From NCBI GenBank assembly GCA_032158295.1, contig CM063251.1, forward strand, positions 15,079,757-15,143,756: a DNA stretch of 64,000 nt, in the 5' to 3' direction. The notes below the pieces were generated by a model. The model saw only the letters and a list, made by a program, of their open reading frames with translations, was not told the DNA's origin and searched no databases. Below, piece by piece: positions 1 through 14,000 of this stretch; positions within the stretch are counted from its first letter, which is position 1; each line of letters opens with the position of its first letter. The position numbers and the translations under genes are program-made. The stretch comes from Pycnopodia helianthoides. Its lineage: Eukaryota; Echinodermata; Asteroidea; Forcipulatida; Asteriidae.

Positions 1-1922
1 TTGTGCTCTTTCCGCCTTTCTGGTCTTTAATTTTTACCAAAAAGCCCTGACTTTGGGGTAGTAAAAAGTCTGTTCTATACCAGAAAATCAGCAGAAAGAT
101 GCGTCACTCTTCAGAGGTTTTACCAGACATTTTCATTGGGGGGGGGGGCAAGCGGGGGCAAAGACAATATTTTTATTTTTTTTAATATATTCTATTAAAA
201 AAAAAATGTAAAAAAAAAAAATGTTTAGGGGGGGACGGTAGCGGGGGCGGGGCAGGGGGGGCTATTTCATGTATCGATCCATTCATTTTTGCATTTTTGT
301 TATCTCATGGGGGGAACAAGGGTTCTTAGTGGGGGGAGAGGGGGGTCCTGTCTTCTTTCCCCCTTCTTCTGGCACCACTGTCACTCTACGATGGAAAACT
401 AAATTCCTACTGGAACATTTCAAGAGGGCACCAAGGCATTGTCCAGGGTCATGGAGACAATTGGGTCTGCGACCTCTGTGAAGAATCAAGCCTGAATCAG
501 TGTGCCCAACTGTAGTTTGCTAGAGCAAAAACTGTGCCACAAATAGCTCATTTAAAGATCTATTTGGTCTGAAGTTGGTCATTGAAGCTAACCTCTTGAG
601 ACAATAAATAAATGGGACAAGTAATTAAGAATCTTAAGAAGGCATGCATTATTGCACTATCAGCAGAAAGGAATTTAACGACATAAGGGGAACTTTTATT
701 TAAAAAAGAGGAAGAAAGTCAATGAGGTAAGAGCATTGACAACTGTGATGCTTGAAGGTGAAATCTCAAGCATGGTCCCTCTTGAATGGCATAGCAATTC
801 TGAAATACTTCCGAAGGCACTTCCCCTCTCCTCCTCAAACCAAAATTCCACGGTTATCCACTCGACACAAACAGCGCTACAAACCCTCTTGAAGTATATT
901 GCATAAACACAATGGGCCTTTGTTTACACTACCTGTTTGAACACAATACCCAGATACAAATCACTGGAGAGGTTTATTTGTTTTATGGCAAGGGTGGGTA
1001 CTCTGACCCCTGGGGCTGTCATCAGCAGCCATTTTGTGCCCTCTTCTGCAATTATGACGTCTTCGCTTCCTGGATGGGTGTAAGAGTGTAAGATCCGCTC
1101 AAGGGGGAAATAAAAAACCTACCACTCATATTGTTTACATAATTGTTTATAAACAAAAGTGAACTCTGCCTGACCTGTGACCTTTTCAGCCCTTACAGAT
1201 GTCGTTGGCCTAGTTATGCATCTGTAGGTATGCGAGTTGAGTTCATGTTTAGGTCTTCGTTGGCATGGTTAGAGTATCGACTTTTCCGATGACGATAGTC
1301 CAAGTGTTCATTTTGTTCAGTCCCAATGAAGTATTTGCAGGTTGATTGTTAACCTTAACTGAGGTTTGTGGCATAAACGTATAACATCTCTTCCAAGTTT
1401 TGTTGGCTCTGAAAAAGTTGCACAGTATTTGTCACTGTTTGTACTCATTGTTTTGTGTAATATTTTCCATTTTCTCTGAGCACAAATAAAAAATGGAGTG
1501 CAGACCTTACTACTTTCCCTTTTAGAATTTTGTTTATTCTTCAATGTTTATGCCATTACTGTAAACCTTCATGTTAATATTTCATTAAATTGTTAGTCGT
1601 ACATATTTCACAATATGTCATCACTTGTACTCAGACCCAACACTCCTTCCAATAAGAGATTTACATGTGATTGTACCCTGCCAGATTTACTAGTCATAGT
1701 TAGATCTTGTTTTCCACATCATGCAAAGCTTTAAAAAAAATCTTAAATCATCAGTTGCAAAGAGAAAAACATGTTTTTTTTAGGCATACTATTCCAGCTT
1801 TATTTTTCCACTTATGTTGCCCCAAAACAAACTGAAATCCCAGGAATGGCAAAACCACATACTATATATCTTCGAACTAAACTCAGAGACAATTTAACAG
1901 TGTAATCTCTTTATATCACCAG
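1..1922. other. Intron of the CPAMD8-like gene, no exon found
   Basis: No family motif in any frame. Bases 110-360 form a G-rich/T-rich stretch that resembles another one at 54,800-55,010, so both are probably copies of one repeat. Confidence 0.5.
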
Positions 1923-2036
1923 GTATTATCAACTCCAGCTTTCCACTGTCAGACCAGCCAATGCTTGGAGAATGGTCTATATATGCAGAAGTTCAAGGCC
2001 ACACTTACAATAAAACATTTGAGGTCAAAAAATATG
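1923..2036 (+). CDS. CPAMD8: CPAMD8-like exon a: end of MG2
   Basis: Bounded by an AG acceptor and GGTAAG-type donor. It reads [20 protein letters not shown] and then [11 protein letters not shown], the conserved MG2/MG3 junction of the family. It starts with two bases of a split codon, so at least one earlier exon exists outside the window. No exon with the upstream YKPGQ motif was found in bases 1-1,900. Confidence 0.85.
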
Positions 2037-5000
2037 GTAAGTTCCTCACGTTGAATATACCAGGAAATGCATGAAACGTTACATGAAAATCTCTCATGGT
2101 ATTGAGTAAGCCTAGTGAAGCGTGTTTGAGGTTTGAAAAGGGTACCTGACTAGAATGAACCAGAACAGCAAGTGAATAGTGTTAAAGTGCAATGAGAAAA
2201 ACAACATTGTGTACACCAACTTTGTAGACGACTCTGTTAAGCATCAATTGAGTTTTGGTGATTTGATTTTCTTTTTGTGATTTAAAACAGCAGGTAATCT
2301 TGTATCGTGTTGCAGTACAGTGTGTGTTTGTGTATCAACTTGTGTTTTCGAAACGAAACATGATAATGTTGATTTCAAGGTAACAAGACATTTTCCAATC
2401 CCCTGTTTTGTTTTGTTTTATCGCGGAAGACGTTTTCGGTTCAAGAGAAAGCAGTACCTTGCAAAGAAAATTTTACCCACAAATTATAAGAAGAACCATA
2501 CGCTGTATTTCAACCTAATTTGTTTTGAACCTCACACACTTCGTCAGAAGCAAAAGTTGTTGAGAATATTTTCTCGGACAACAGGAAAAGCAAGTCTTTA
2601 AACGAATCGCTTTCCATTATCCGAAATTGGGAAAGACGTGTAACGACTCACGGACACCCCAAAGTGACGCCAAAACAAGGACTACGTGCAAACAATTCTC
2701 CCTCACTCTGACACAAGTGATGCAAACATCCAATGAATCCTTAAGTTGCTGTGCTGCTCGTCAATTTTCTAGTGGATGCAGTTCATTTCCTTTGTTAATT
2801 TTCAAGGAAACCCCTCTTCTATGCCCCCCCCCCCTCCAAAGTGTTTGTGTAACCAGAAACAGACAATGTGTCACTAGGATGAATGGACATTCAGGGCACA
2901 GGCCTAAATTCCGGTTTGGGGGGGATGGGGTTACGTGAAGCATATGGCCCCCACTGTTTTGACTGGGGAATGGTCCATAAGATCTACCCCCCCCCCCCGG
3001 AATATGAGGAGTGTGTTAAAAAAGATGAGCAAATATATGAGCCAAAACACCAACACCTAATAGAGTACAGTATCGCCATTGCCATAACTACACATTTTTA
3101 CTTAGTTGAGGGGGTGGGGCAAAAACCTAATTTGGGGGGACTTTGTACCAATTAATTACAATGTATACTGGTTAGTGTACAGAACCATACATTTATACGT
3201 TGCGGAGCCGATGGTCTTGGTTACCTTCATGGGCAAGCTGCCTTACCCCTGGGCACTCACAAACAGAAAATACACTGGAAACTCTGATCAGGCATGCATT
3301 TAGTTCCATTGATTATGATTTTACAAAGTTCAAGACTGATTTGAGTAAAAGCGTTATTTTTATCATTGGAGTCTAACACTCTACCGATCAATATTCATGG
3401 TTTATTTTTCTGTGACCACATTTTGGTGGGCTGGATTAGGGGCGGGGATAAGGGTTCTGTGCAGGTGGGGAGAGACAACGCCATTTTTCAACCACATGTA
3501 AATATTCTCCTCGGAAATTACTGAGACATTGACACTCTAATCTGGTAGTTTGATTGAACAAAAATCTTATAAACTCCCTGCCAACAGACTTCCCTAAAAT
3601 AAAAGCTGCAAAATAGACTATTTCTGACAAGCTTGTGCTGCCATGTAGGGTGGCCAGTGGCAGTGTGACCTTAGTTATATGGGTTTTGAGGCATTGCATG
3701 GTGAGGTATCAGTATATATTCGGTTTGCGGTAACACCATGTGTACAAATATCTACTTACTGTGTAGATTTGTTCTTTAGAGAACTTGTCTTGCTATTTAT
3801 TCCACTACCGCGAAGTAGGTTTTTTTGGAATTCGGGAGACTTCTCTGAAAAGAACTGTCCTGCTTATTAACTACTACCTGGGCGGGAGGTAGGAAATCGG
3901 CCTGGACTACTACTTTAGCTTTGTGGATCGGGGGGACTTCTCGCAATTAACTGCACTGCCGTGGAGTGAGTTCTTTTGGTCTCAACGTTTCGACTAGCTT
4001 GCTCTTGACCTTAGTTGTCAAGAAATAATGTTACACCTGGGTACCCAATTTTAAAAAGGGTGGGAGCACACGAAAATGCTAAAAATAAAAACAATTTTCT
4101 CAACAGAAGAAGTCTATCAACCAAAATGACATCAGTTTATATTGTTATCCTTGTGCTTAAAGGCAGTTAGTACTTTTGGTAATTACTCAAGAAATACATT
4201 ACCGTAACAACTTACTTGGTAAGGAGCATAAGGAGCACATGAGAGCTGCTGATAGTATAAAACATTGTAAGAAACGACTCCCTCCGAAGTAGTGTAGTCT
4301 TTGAGAAAGAGGTAATTTCACACTAAAATATTTGAATCTGTGAAAAAGGCTTCAGGCATGAAACTGTTCTCAGGCATTTGAAAGCACACAATTCTATGCA
4401 ACAAGGGTGTTTTTTCTTTCATTATTTTATTGTAACTTCGATGACCAATTGAGCCCAAACTTTCCACAGGTTTGTTATTTTATACATATGTTGGGACACA
4501 CCAAGTGAGCTTTGACAATTACCAAAAGTATATCCTGCCTTCAAAAATTTTGTTTATGTGTTTAGCAAATAAGTTTGCTGAGCGATGTTTTCTGCTGTAA
4601 AGCTTAATGCAATTAGGCCCAGACTTGCCTCTAATATAAAACATAAGGGATCTGCAACTGTAAGGAAATATCTTAACCTAAGTGTGTTTTGCGAGGAATT
4701 TTCCTCAAGGTTAAGCCAGGATTTTTTGGGCTGGTGTGAATCTGATTTCCCTCAACTTTTGATATGAAGAAAGGGGGGATGACATCTCAAAAGCTGTACA
4801 GCTGTTGCTTTTGTAAATTTTGAATTTATGTGAAAATTATGACACAGAATATAAATTTTCCCATTGAGCTGTGTAGCATCTTGCCCGTCAGGAATAGCAT
4901 TATAATGTACGAGGTCACCACTCTGTTAACAAATGTAACATGGTCTACAGAATAAATACCCTCACCGAAAGGGTTGCAGACCCCAAAAGACCCTCTTTCT

Positions 5001-8000
5001 GATAAATACACACAGAGGATACACACAACAGCACTTTATCTGCAGAAAAACTGGTAAAGCCAATCAAATGATGCTGGCCTGTCCGAGGCATCACTTACAA
5101 GACTCAGTGATTTGTGGTCATATTGGAGATGATTTACCTCACAAGTAGGTCACCTATTTCTGGCAGTAACTTTCAAACTTAATCACACTAGATGACTGTT
5201 ACTGCAATCGCAAACTGCATCTGACGTTTGCGACAACAAACATGTCCTTGATGTAGACATGTGTTGCTGTCAGTTTCGGTTTTGTTTTGTTTGGTTGTTG
5301 CTTTGAGTAAAAAGTTACCCTAAGAAGGGATTTAGGGTTTTAGAAACTCGTTCTTTCCCTCAATTGCAAGTTAAAGGTGCCATCTGCTGTTTTTTGTGCT
5401 GAACATTTGGGTTTATCGAATTGTTACCTTTGAGTTGACCTGATGCCAAACGGTTTGCACTTAAAGGAACCTTGCAGATTTGGTTTTTGCTAACAAAACA
5501 GTTGCTGGCAGTGTAAGCACTTTATGTAATCCACCATATACATAAACTGACAAACCTGTAGAAGTTTGAGATCGATCGGCCATCTGGGTCACGAGAAAAT
5601 AGTGAAAAACCGATTACACGTTTGCATGAAATCATACCGATTCAACAAATGAATAAAACGCTCACTGAGCAATAAACTCCAATCGGAAAATTAGTTTATT
5701 CATTTCTCATCAAATATGGCATTTCAGACAGAAATATTTCAAGGGATGTTTTCTACTATCATCATCATTAGACAGTGTAAGTTTTATGTAAATCTGTGAT
5801 CAAAAAGTATAATTTACAAGTTTTTTTTCTTACCAATTCTGTAATGTTCCTTAACTTAACTTAACAAAAGATCACATGAGCCCATTAAGCTATTTTCAGG
5901 TTAGTTTTGAATAATTTGGGCCCAATTACTTGGCTCTGCTTACCGCCGAATTCTGCGCTTGCGATCACCATTCTTGGCTTACAGTGCAAGTGCCGAATTT
6001 CTGCGCTAGCTGTGTAAGCGAAGAATGCCTAGTAATGTGGAGTAAGCACACACGCAAGCCCAAGTTCGCTGTTAACTTGTGAGTTGCTCCATGAGATAAC
6101 TAATGTAATACTGCAAGTAGTGTCAGTACATCAATACATAATCAAAATCAAGAGACAGCTAAAAAACAAAAAACATTTGAATTTTGGCCTTTCGTTTCAA
6201 ATTTACAATGTTTGAGACAAGAACAAGTTACTGTTTGGCACAGTCTGATGATGACATGATAACCTTTGAACATTTTCGTTCTCAGTTTTACCTAGATTTG
6301 AGGTACTAATTGACCCACCCAGCTACATAGCAGATGTAACCAAGTGTACAACAGCCATAGTAAAAGCAAGGTAAGCACTATGAGAGCATTTCCTTATTTT
6401 TTTCAATTAATTTTGTCCCCCTTAACGGTTATGATGCTTATTTTTTTTGCATGGGCACACAAATTCAAACATATTTTTTTTCTGAACATCATTAAGTTAG
6501 AAGATAATACTTTTCAGGACTTCCAGTGATTTTTTTTTTAATTTTTAACCAAGTGAGGTTTTAGGCAAATTATTTTGTTCTGTTCATTGTTAAACTTTGA
6601 AGGCCATATTGGCCTTTGAGTTGATGTGTCACTGTTATTACAAAGTGTTCCTTATTCTACCGGAGTTGTACAAAGGTCACTAAGCAGTTAAGTCCATAAA
6701 AGATGATTTATACAAAACAGGTTTGACCAGTCGTTTGTGGTACTCCAACAAGAATCCCCTTAAAGTTGAAGGAGAAAGGGTTAAAGTTTGCTTTAGGAAC
6801 TTGCACTGCTTTTAGTCTTTTGTAAGGACCCCAATAAGAAACGCCGAGCTTGGACCACACAAATTCTTAAGCAGTAGTTTTGGGTTAGAATCTCCTGAAA
6901 ACAAAGTTGAACCTCCCTTTTGTACACAGTTTGCAATCTCCCTCTCCCTTAAAGGTAGGGTCATAGATTGGTAAATACTCCAAAAATTAATGACCATAAA
7001 AAACTTGGAGAGAAGCACTGCAGCTGTTGATAGTATAAACTATTTTGAGAAAGGATTCCCTTTAGATAGTTTTTCACCCCAAAAACATGTGAATCTGAGA
7101 AATGATTCATGTATGAATCATTTCTCAGATTTCTGAGGGTTGGTGTGTCTGGTAGCAAATGCTGTCACCTCGCTTAACATGGATGGATTTGACATTCGTG
7201 TACAAGTATTGTTACAGTCACATCAAATGAAAAAACCAAACACTAGATGAGTTCCCAGTAATGTGATGTTGGGTTTATAAACTAATAATGGATATACCAC
7301 ATATATAACCCCATCTGATGTCTTTATCAATTTGCACTTTGGCTCTAAATCTGTCATGTCGTATCATCCAGTGTATATGGATATGTAATTTATTTCTAAT
7401 CGGTATGAAAACCTGGGATGCATCCGTCAACAACTGCATTCAATGACATAAATGAAAAAAAAAGAGGTCTCTATGTGATCTGAAACAGGAATTGAACACT
7501 GAACTTGAAAAGGTCTTGAAAAGTTCAAAGCTTGTGGACGGTTCCAGGGTCAGGCAATATTTATGTAATTGGTTGTGCATCCTGTAAGAAGGGTTTGAAA
7601 CTTCATAAGTTATCATGAGTCCAGTTCTATTGATTAAGCCATTGACTTGTTTATTTAAGTTGTATTTTTTTCTTCTCCCTTGACTCTTGATGAGTGGTCA
7701 AATCACATTAGGTCACCTCATTAGGAAACCTCATCAGGAAGACATTAACTGTACTGTGTTTCCCTGAAACAGACAAACAAATTTAGTAAAATCTCATCAT
7801 TATAGAAGTTATTCTTGTGTAGAAAAATGACTGAAAATAAAACACAATTTGGTCACTTTGTAATTGCAAATCTGAATTCACTGTTGCTTTTCCTAACATC
7901 TGCCTGTAACATTACAGCACCAGAGTGGGCATTTATTTTTATGACATCACATTTTTGTTCTGGTTGTCAGGGCAGTAAGTGGTTGAGTATTGTAGAACTT

Positions 8001-11000
8001 TTATGGGAAAATAGCAATTAGGCGTTTCAAAAACCCACCTATGTTTGTGTTGACTATTAAAGGCACTAGACACTATTGGTAATTACTCAAAATAATTGTT
8101 AGCATAAAAACTTACTTGGTAACGAGCAATGGAGAGCTGTTGGTAGTATAAAACATTGTGAGAAACGGCTCCCTCTGAAATAGCGTAGTTTTTTAGAAAG
8201 AAGTAATTTCTCAGTAAAATATTTGAATTGATTTTGAGACCTCACGCGTGAGGTCTTGAAATTGAAATCAAGCATTTGAAAGCACAAAACTTTGTGTGAC
8301 AACATGGACAATGGTGTTTTTTCTTCCATTAATATTATCTCGCAACTTCAACGACCAACTGAGTTCAAATTTTCACAGGTTTGTTATTTTTTGCATATGT
8401 TGAGATACACCAAGTGAGAAGACTGGTCTTTGACAATTACCAAAGGTGTCCAGTGTCTTTAACACAAGCTCAGATTCTGGCCCAGGCTTAGGCTCCGGCT
8501 GTGGCTATAACTATGGCTCTTGCTTGTGTTATCTTGATGTGAGTATTGCCAACTAAAACCAGTGTAATTGGCAACAAGGCGTTTTTTTTTCAAAACACCT
8601 AATATGTTTGTACCCAGATTCTGGATCTATAGCTTTGGTTCTGGCTGTGGATGTAGCTCCATGTATGGCTTTGGCTTTTGATTAAGTTAACCAATGGTTT
8701 GACACTCTTAACTAGAGTTTGGCTCTCTTAACTAGAATCCCCTTTCAAAGACACATGGCTTCAAATTGTCTTACTGATGGTGTAATTGGGGGGGGGACAT
8801 AGCTGAAGCAATGGCTACACAGTGGTTTTGTTCAGCCAACAGCTCTATGCAGCTCAGCTCCATATAAGGTCGTGCTAGTCTATCCTAAGTTTTAGTACTT
8901 TTATTACTAAGTAAATCACATCCCCTTTTGTTAAATGATACCCCATCCCATGCACCTGTCCCAAGCATCTTGGAAAGCATCAATTATTCTGAGATGACAG
9001 CCAGGGGCATGTGGAGTTCCTTGGAACAGTTCCCTCAAGGACAGAGGGGACTCCTATTCCCCTCATGTTTTCTGCTACATAGATCTTAAATAGTTTCTGT
9101 GTATTCAACTTGGGTCATTAGATTGTTATTGGATTTAATCAGTGTGACCTTTATCTAGGTGCACACAGCTTGAAATTGTGCCCCAGTTATTTATTTTTTT
9201 AAAACATTTATTTTGTTTGTTTGCCAAAAAAAGCAATGTAAACTGTTCATCTTTTCCTACCTCATCCATGATCTTTTGAAGGTTCTAACCCAAACCTACA
9301 TTTTGTCGGAGAGTCTTCTTCCCCGTTCTTGTGACAGATTGGTAACCTTTGGAGGCAACTGTGTTTCCTGTGAAAGAAAAAGGAAGATTTCTTTTTTTCT
9401 TAATATTTGGTCACAATCGCTTGATGTAAATTTTGTGTTTTTAAATCAATCAAACAATCTTGTGTTGATTAATAACTTGTCAAAACATGTGATTCCTGAA
9501 CGCACACAAATTTTGTGTTAAATATAGATATGTGACGGCCCATGCCAAGTAAAAATATGCGTTTATTGGCTCATCAAATAGATGGGAACAAGTGCTTTCA
9601 AATAACACATAATTTAGGCCTATTTAAGATGAGTATTTTTAAACAATATTTAAAGGAACTGGACACTATTGGTAATTACTCAAAATAATTGTTGGCATAA
9701 AAACTTACTTGGTAACGAGCAATGGAGAGCTGTTGATAGTATAAAACATTGTGAGAAACGGCTCCCTCTGAAGTAACGTAGTTTTTGAGAAAGAAGTAAT
9801 TTTCTCAGTAAAATATTTGAATTGATTTTGAGACCTCACGCATGAGGTCTCGAAATCAAGCATCTGAAAGCACACAACTTCGTGTGACAAGGGTGTTTTT
9901 TCTTCCATTATTGTCTCGCGACCAATAGACCGATCCATTAAGCCCCACCCCTTTAGCATATTGACCAATCACAGCATTGGCTGCCTCACCACTGCACACG
10001 TGTGCAGCACATGTGCGTCTCTCCAATGCCACACTCGCGACATGAACGTGCGCGCTTTAAGTACGCGCGCATGCATGTTTACTTTTCTAATGGGATTTTA
10101 GCGTGTCGGACTTTGTCGGACTTTCGGTGGCGTATAGCCAAGGTTGTGATTGGTCAACACGTAAGGGGCGGAGCTTAATGGATCGGTCTATTGAGTTCAA
10201 ATTTTCACAGGTTTGTTATTTTGTGCATATGTTGAGATACACCAAGTGAGAAGACTGGTCTTTGACAATTACCAAAGGTGTCCAGTGTCTTTAAGACCTC
10301 ACATCACATTGCAGTAAGGGCAGAGTTTTGGTTGCCTTCATTTTTTGATAAGGGAATCAAAGATTGGTGTTGAGGTCTTAAATGGCAGTTTATGACTGGC
10401 AGGGTTGTGGCCTTGCAATAGAGCTGAAGGAGAGGTCCTTTATCACACGGCCACGACCCTATGAGGTCTTTGTAAGATTGAGTCACCACTCTTTTATTTC
10501 CTTTCATAAAAACCTCTTTTTTTTAGCATTACTTATATGTTGTTAGCGCCCACTTGTGCACCAACAGATGTATTGCTATGAGTGCTGGACGCGCATAAGC
10601 CAACCGGTCTTAAACAGCTCCAGCTGCAAGGTACACATGGTCATGTGATCACCCTTCAAACACTCAATAGGACTGCCTAAACATGATTGGGTATTTATGA
10701 TTGCCATTTCTGAGAAGTGCCTGATATACACATATATATATATTTATTTTTTCTGGCTTCATTTTCTAGGTATGTATTTGGCAAGCCAGTGAGGGGGAAA
10801 GTTTCCATTAATATGAACCTGCATGGACTCGGTTACTACAGTGATTACATCGGACAGAATAACTACATGTTCATGGATGTAAGTAAAAACAGTCCCTTCC
10901 TTTTTTTTTCTTCTCGAAATACTGCAGAACAGTTCTAACGTTTACTAACATTATATTAACTGCATTTACCAAAGTTCTGGTGTACTGTGGTATTTGTGTG

Positions 11001-14000
11001 GCATTATTTCCCCACTAATTTTTGTATTAATTGTGGTCAGTGCAATGTGTATGTAGACTTGCCCATATAGTTGTAACTGGGTTTGAATTTTTGTAGGGGG
11101 TTTTAAACTGAATACAGAAAAGTTGTACCATCTGTTTGTCTAAGTAAGAATTTGGGGCTTAATTTATTAAAATGTTTTGTCTTTCTTAATTGATTATTTT
11201 GCTAGATCGATGGTATTGCCAGGTTTAACATCTGTATAAGTGACATGATCACGTCACCCTTGCAAGACCATTTCCGTGGTGTGGTACGTATCGAGGCAAG
11301 CGTTACCAGTGACGATGGCAACGTCTTCGTGGCCTTGGATGAGTCTTGCCTCGTCAAGAAGCAGCTCATCTCTCTGAAGTTCTCCAAAGACTCCAGGAAA
11401 CACTACAAGCCCGGGCTGCCCTATTATGGAAAGGTGAGTTTTGCTTCATCTGTGGGGCATTAATGCCAAGCTCGCCTGTTCCCCCAACCTCCGTCAACCC
11501 TGCCATCAGATAAAAAATCAAAATAAATAAATAAATCTTGTGAGTAATATACTCTCTTCTGAGTTATGGTGATTAAAAATTTGGTTTTGTAACAACTCAA
11601 TGTTAAGATACAGTATTTAGTCCTCTCTTTTTTTCAAAGGTTATTGAACCCTGGCACCAATTTCACCCTTGGCTACTGTCTGCCACATTTGCCATTTTGT
11701 GAGGCAATTGCATTGGTTATAGTTTTAATATCATTGTATCAGTCCAACAAGGTCCAATCTCCTAGTCCTAAAATAGCTTTCTCGTGCTACGTCAGTTTTA
11801 GAATATCAAATAGTCAAATCTCGCTTAAAATAACCAGGATGTACACACAAAGTCAGGGGACACCGAAATAATGACGATGTTGCACAGACCATTTTGGCGC
11901 AAGATACGACTTTGTTGCAGAATCGAGTAACAACCTTTTGCACTGACATGACAGAACATACCTTCAACCTTTAAACTTTACCGTGTGTTTAGGCTCTACT
12001 CTCCTACCCAGATGGAAGTCCAGCGGACAACATCACTGTTGAGATCAAAGCTGAAGTTAGACAACATCCAGTGTTTTCCCAGACTCTCATCTCCAAGAAG
12101 GGTGTAGTGAACATAGTCATCCCATCACTCCCACCGGTCTCTGGACACATCTGGATCAATGTGAGTACAAGAAACAAGAACTCTGTGTCTATGGGGCCAG
12201 TTCAGATAGTGTTGATTCATACAGCAAATAGTCAGTGAACATTGCATGCAGAAATGTTGTGGTTGAAGTTAATCTACAAGTAAAGTGATTAACTTCACTT
12301 TATTATCTTTGGGGGGTTAGGGGTCCAGCAGGCCACTGATCCAGTTTGCCATCAAATAAGCGAGCATAAGATTAACTATGCCAGCGAGACAAGTTTTCGA
12401 CCCCCCCCCCCCCCCCCCGCCCGCCCATCCGTCTCATTCTCTGTGATGGTTTATATTTCTTAGCACCTATGGCAAGTTTTGTATCAAATGAGCCCTCAGA
12501 AACGATGCCAGGCGCTCCAAAGGCTTTTCAAACACAATATCAACCTCTACCCTCGCAGGTATCCTTTCACACCCCCTGGTTGAAGAGAAGAAATTATAGT
12601 AAAGCATCTTTTTCAAGGTCACAAGTGTCACAACAGGGATTCAAACCCACACCCCGACGACTTAACCCCCAGAACTTGAGTCCGGTGCACTAGACCGCTC
12701 GACTATGACACAATTCCTTATTTACTTCATTTTTGTTCCCCCAGGCAAAGGTAGTAGCCATTGATGGTGAGAGTGCTGCAGACACTTTATATTTCTCAAG
12801 CTATTTGTCTCTAGGAAGCTGGTACTCTCCAAGCAAATGTCATCTTCTCCTTCATACCCTTCGGGAAAATCTGAAGGTAAGAATCTTTCAAAATTAAACG
12901 AAGCTGTTATCTTTTTTGGAATCCAGGCGCTCTGCAGGTATGCAGAGCTGTGTTTGTGTTACGAGACCCATCTGTATAGCACCTTGCCAGGGTTTACAAA
13001 GTGATGTGGTGCAATTCTTTTTATAAAGGCAATTTTACCAGGCTCTTTTATGTGCATTACTCAACACATGGGACCAACAGCTTTACGTCTCATCCAAGGA
13101 CGGGAACAACTTAATGTCTTGCTTGAGGGCACAAGTGACATAAGTGTGACCTGAACCCACACTTGACACTGAACTTGAGTCCAGTACACCACACTGCTTG
13201 GGCCACCACACTTCACTGGATGTAAAATCTTCTGTTTATTTGTTACTTTGTTTCAAATTAAAGTATTGCTGATGATAATGATTTTTATCTGGTAGGTCGG
13301 AGACAATGCCATTATTGGGGTTCACTCAACTTGTCCGTGTAACTTCACCATGCATTATGAAGTGATGGCAAGGGGGAATATAGTCACGTCTGGTCTTCAT
13401 GATGCTATGCTTCGCAGCAGCAGCGGCCGTAATGACGGAAGCCGTAGAAGGCGTTTTAGCAGTCATCATATCATTAATCAATTCATGGAAGAACAAGGTA
13501 ATCAATTAATCAAAATTTTACTTGTAGAATATATTGGGCTAATTTCCTTGAGCTACCAGCACAAAAAGTAGCTTATATAACCACATCAAAATTAAGCTTA
13601 TCCGAAATAAGGTTACCAGCCTAAGTACCATGTGACATGTACAATCTGTACACTGCTTATTTTTGCTCAGCAGAAATTGTGTCAGCAATATTTTCTGCTT
13701 AAGCAGCTCTATGAAATTGGGCCCTGATCGAAAACATCAAGTTGTTACATCACCGGTTCTTTTCAGAGCCACCATGACTCAATAGAAAGATCATTAACAA
13801 TTATTTATAAATATCTCAAGTCAGTTTAGGCAGTCCTATTGGTTGAAAGGTGGTCACGTGACCATGTTTTACTTGGTATCAAACTGCTGATAAAGACATA
13901 GCTGAGCTGTTTAAGACCAGTTGGCTAAAGCCCTTTTTTTTTTACAAATATTTATTTCCTTCTATGTATTAGTCGAGAGTGAAACGGACACCCAGAGTTG

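Noticed and set aside
269..481. Open frame in the G-rich first 500 bases
   Set aside because: Low-complexity composition, no family motif, and the opposite strand is equally open.
3679..3870. 63-codon frame [16 protein letters not shown], also found in reverse at 48.3 kb
   Set aside because: It is the antisense frame of the Penelope-like terminal repeat, not a host gene.
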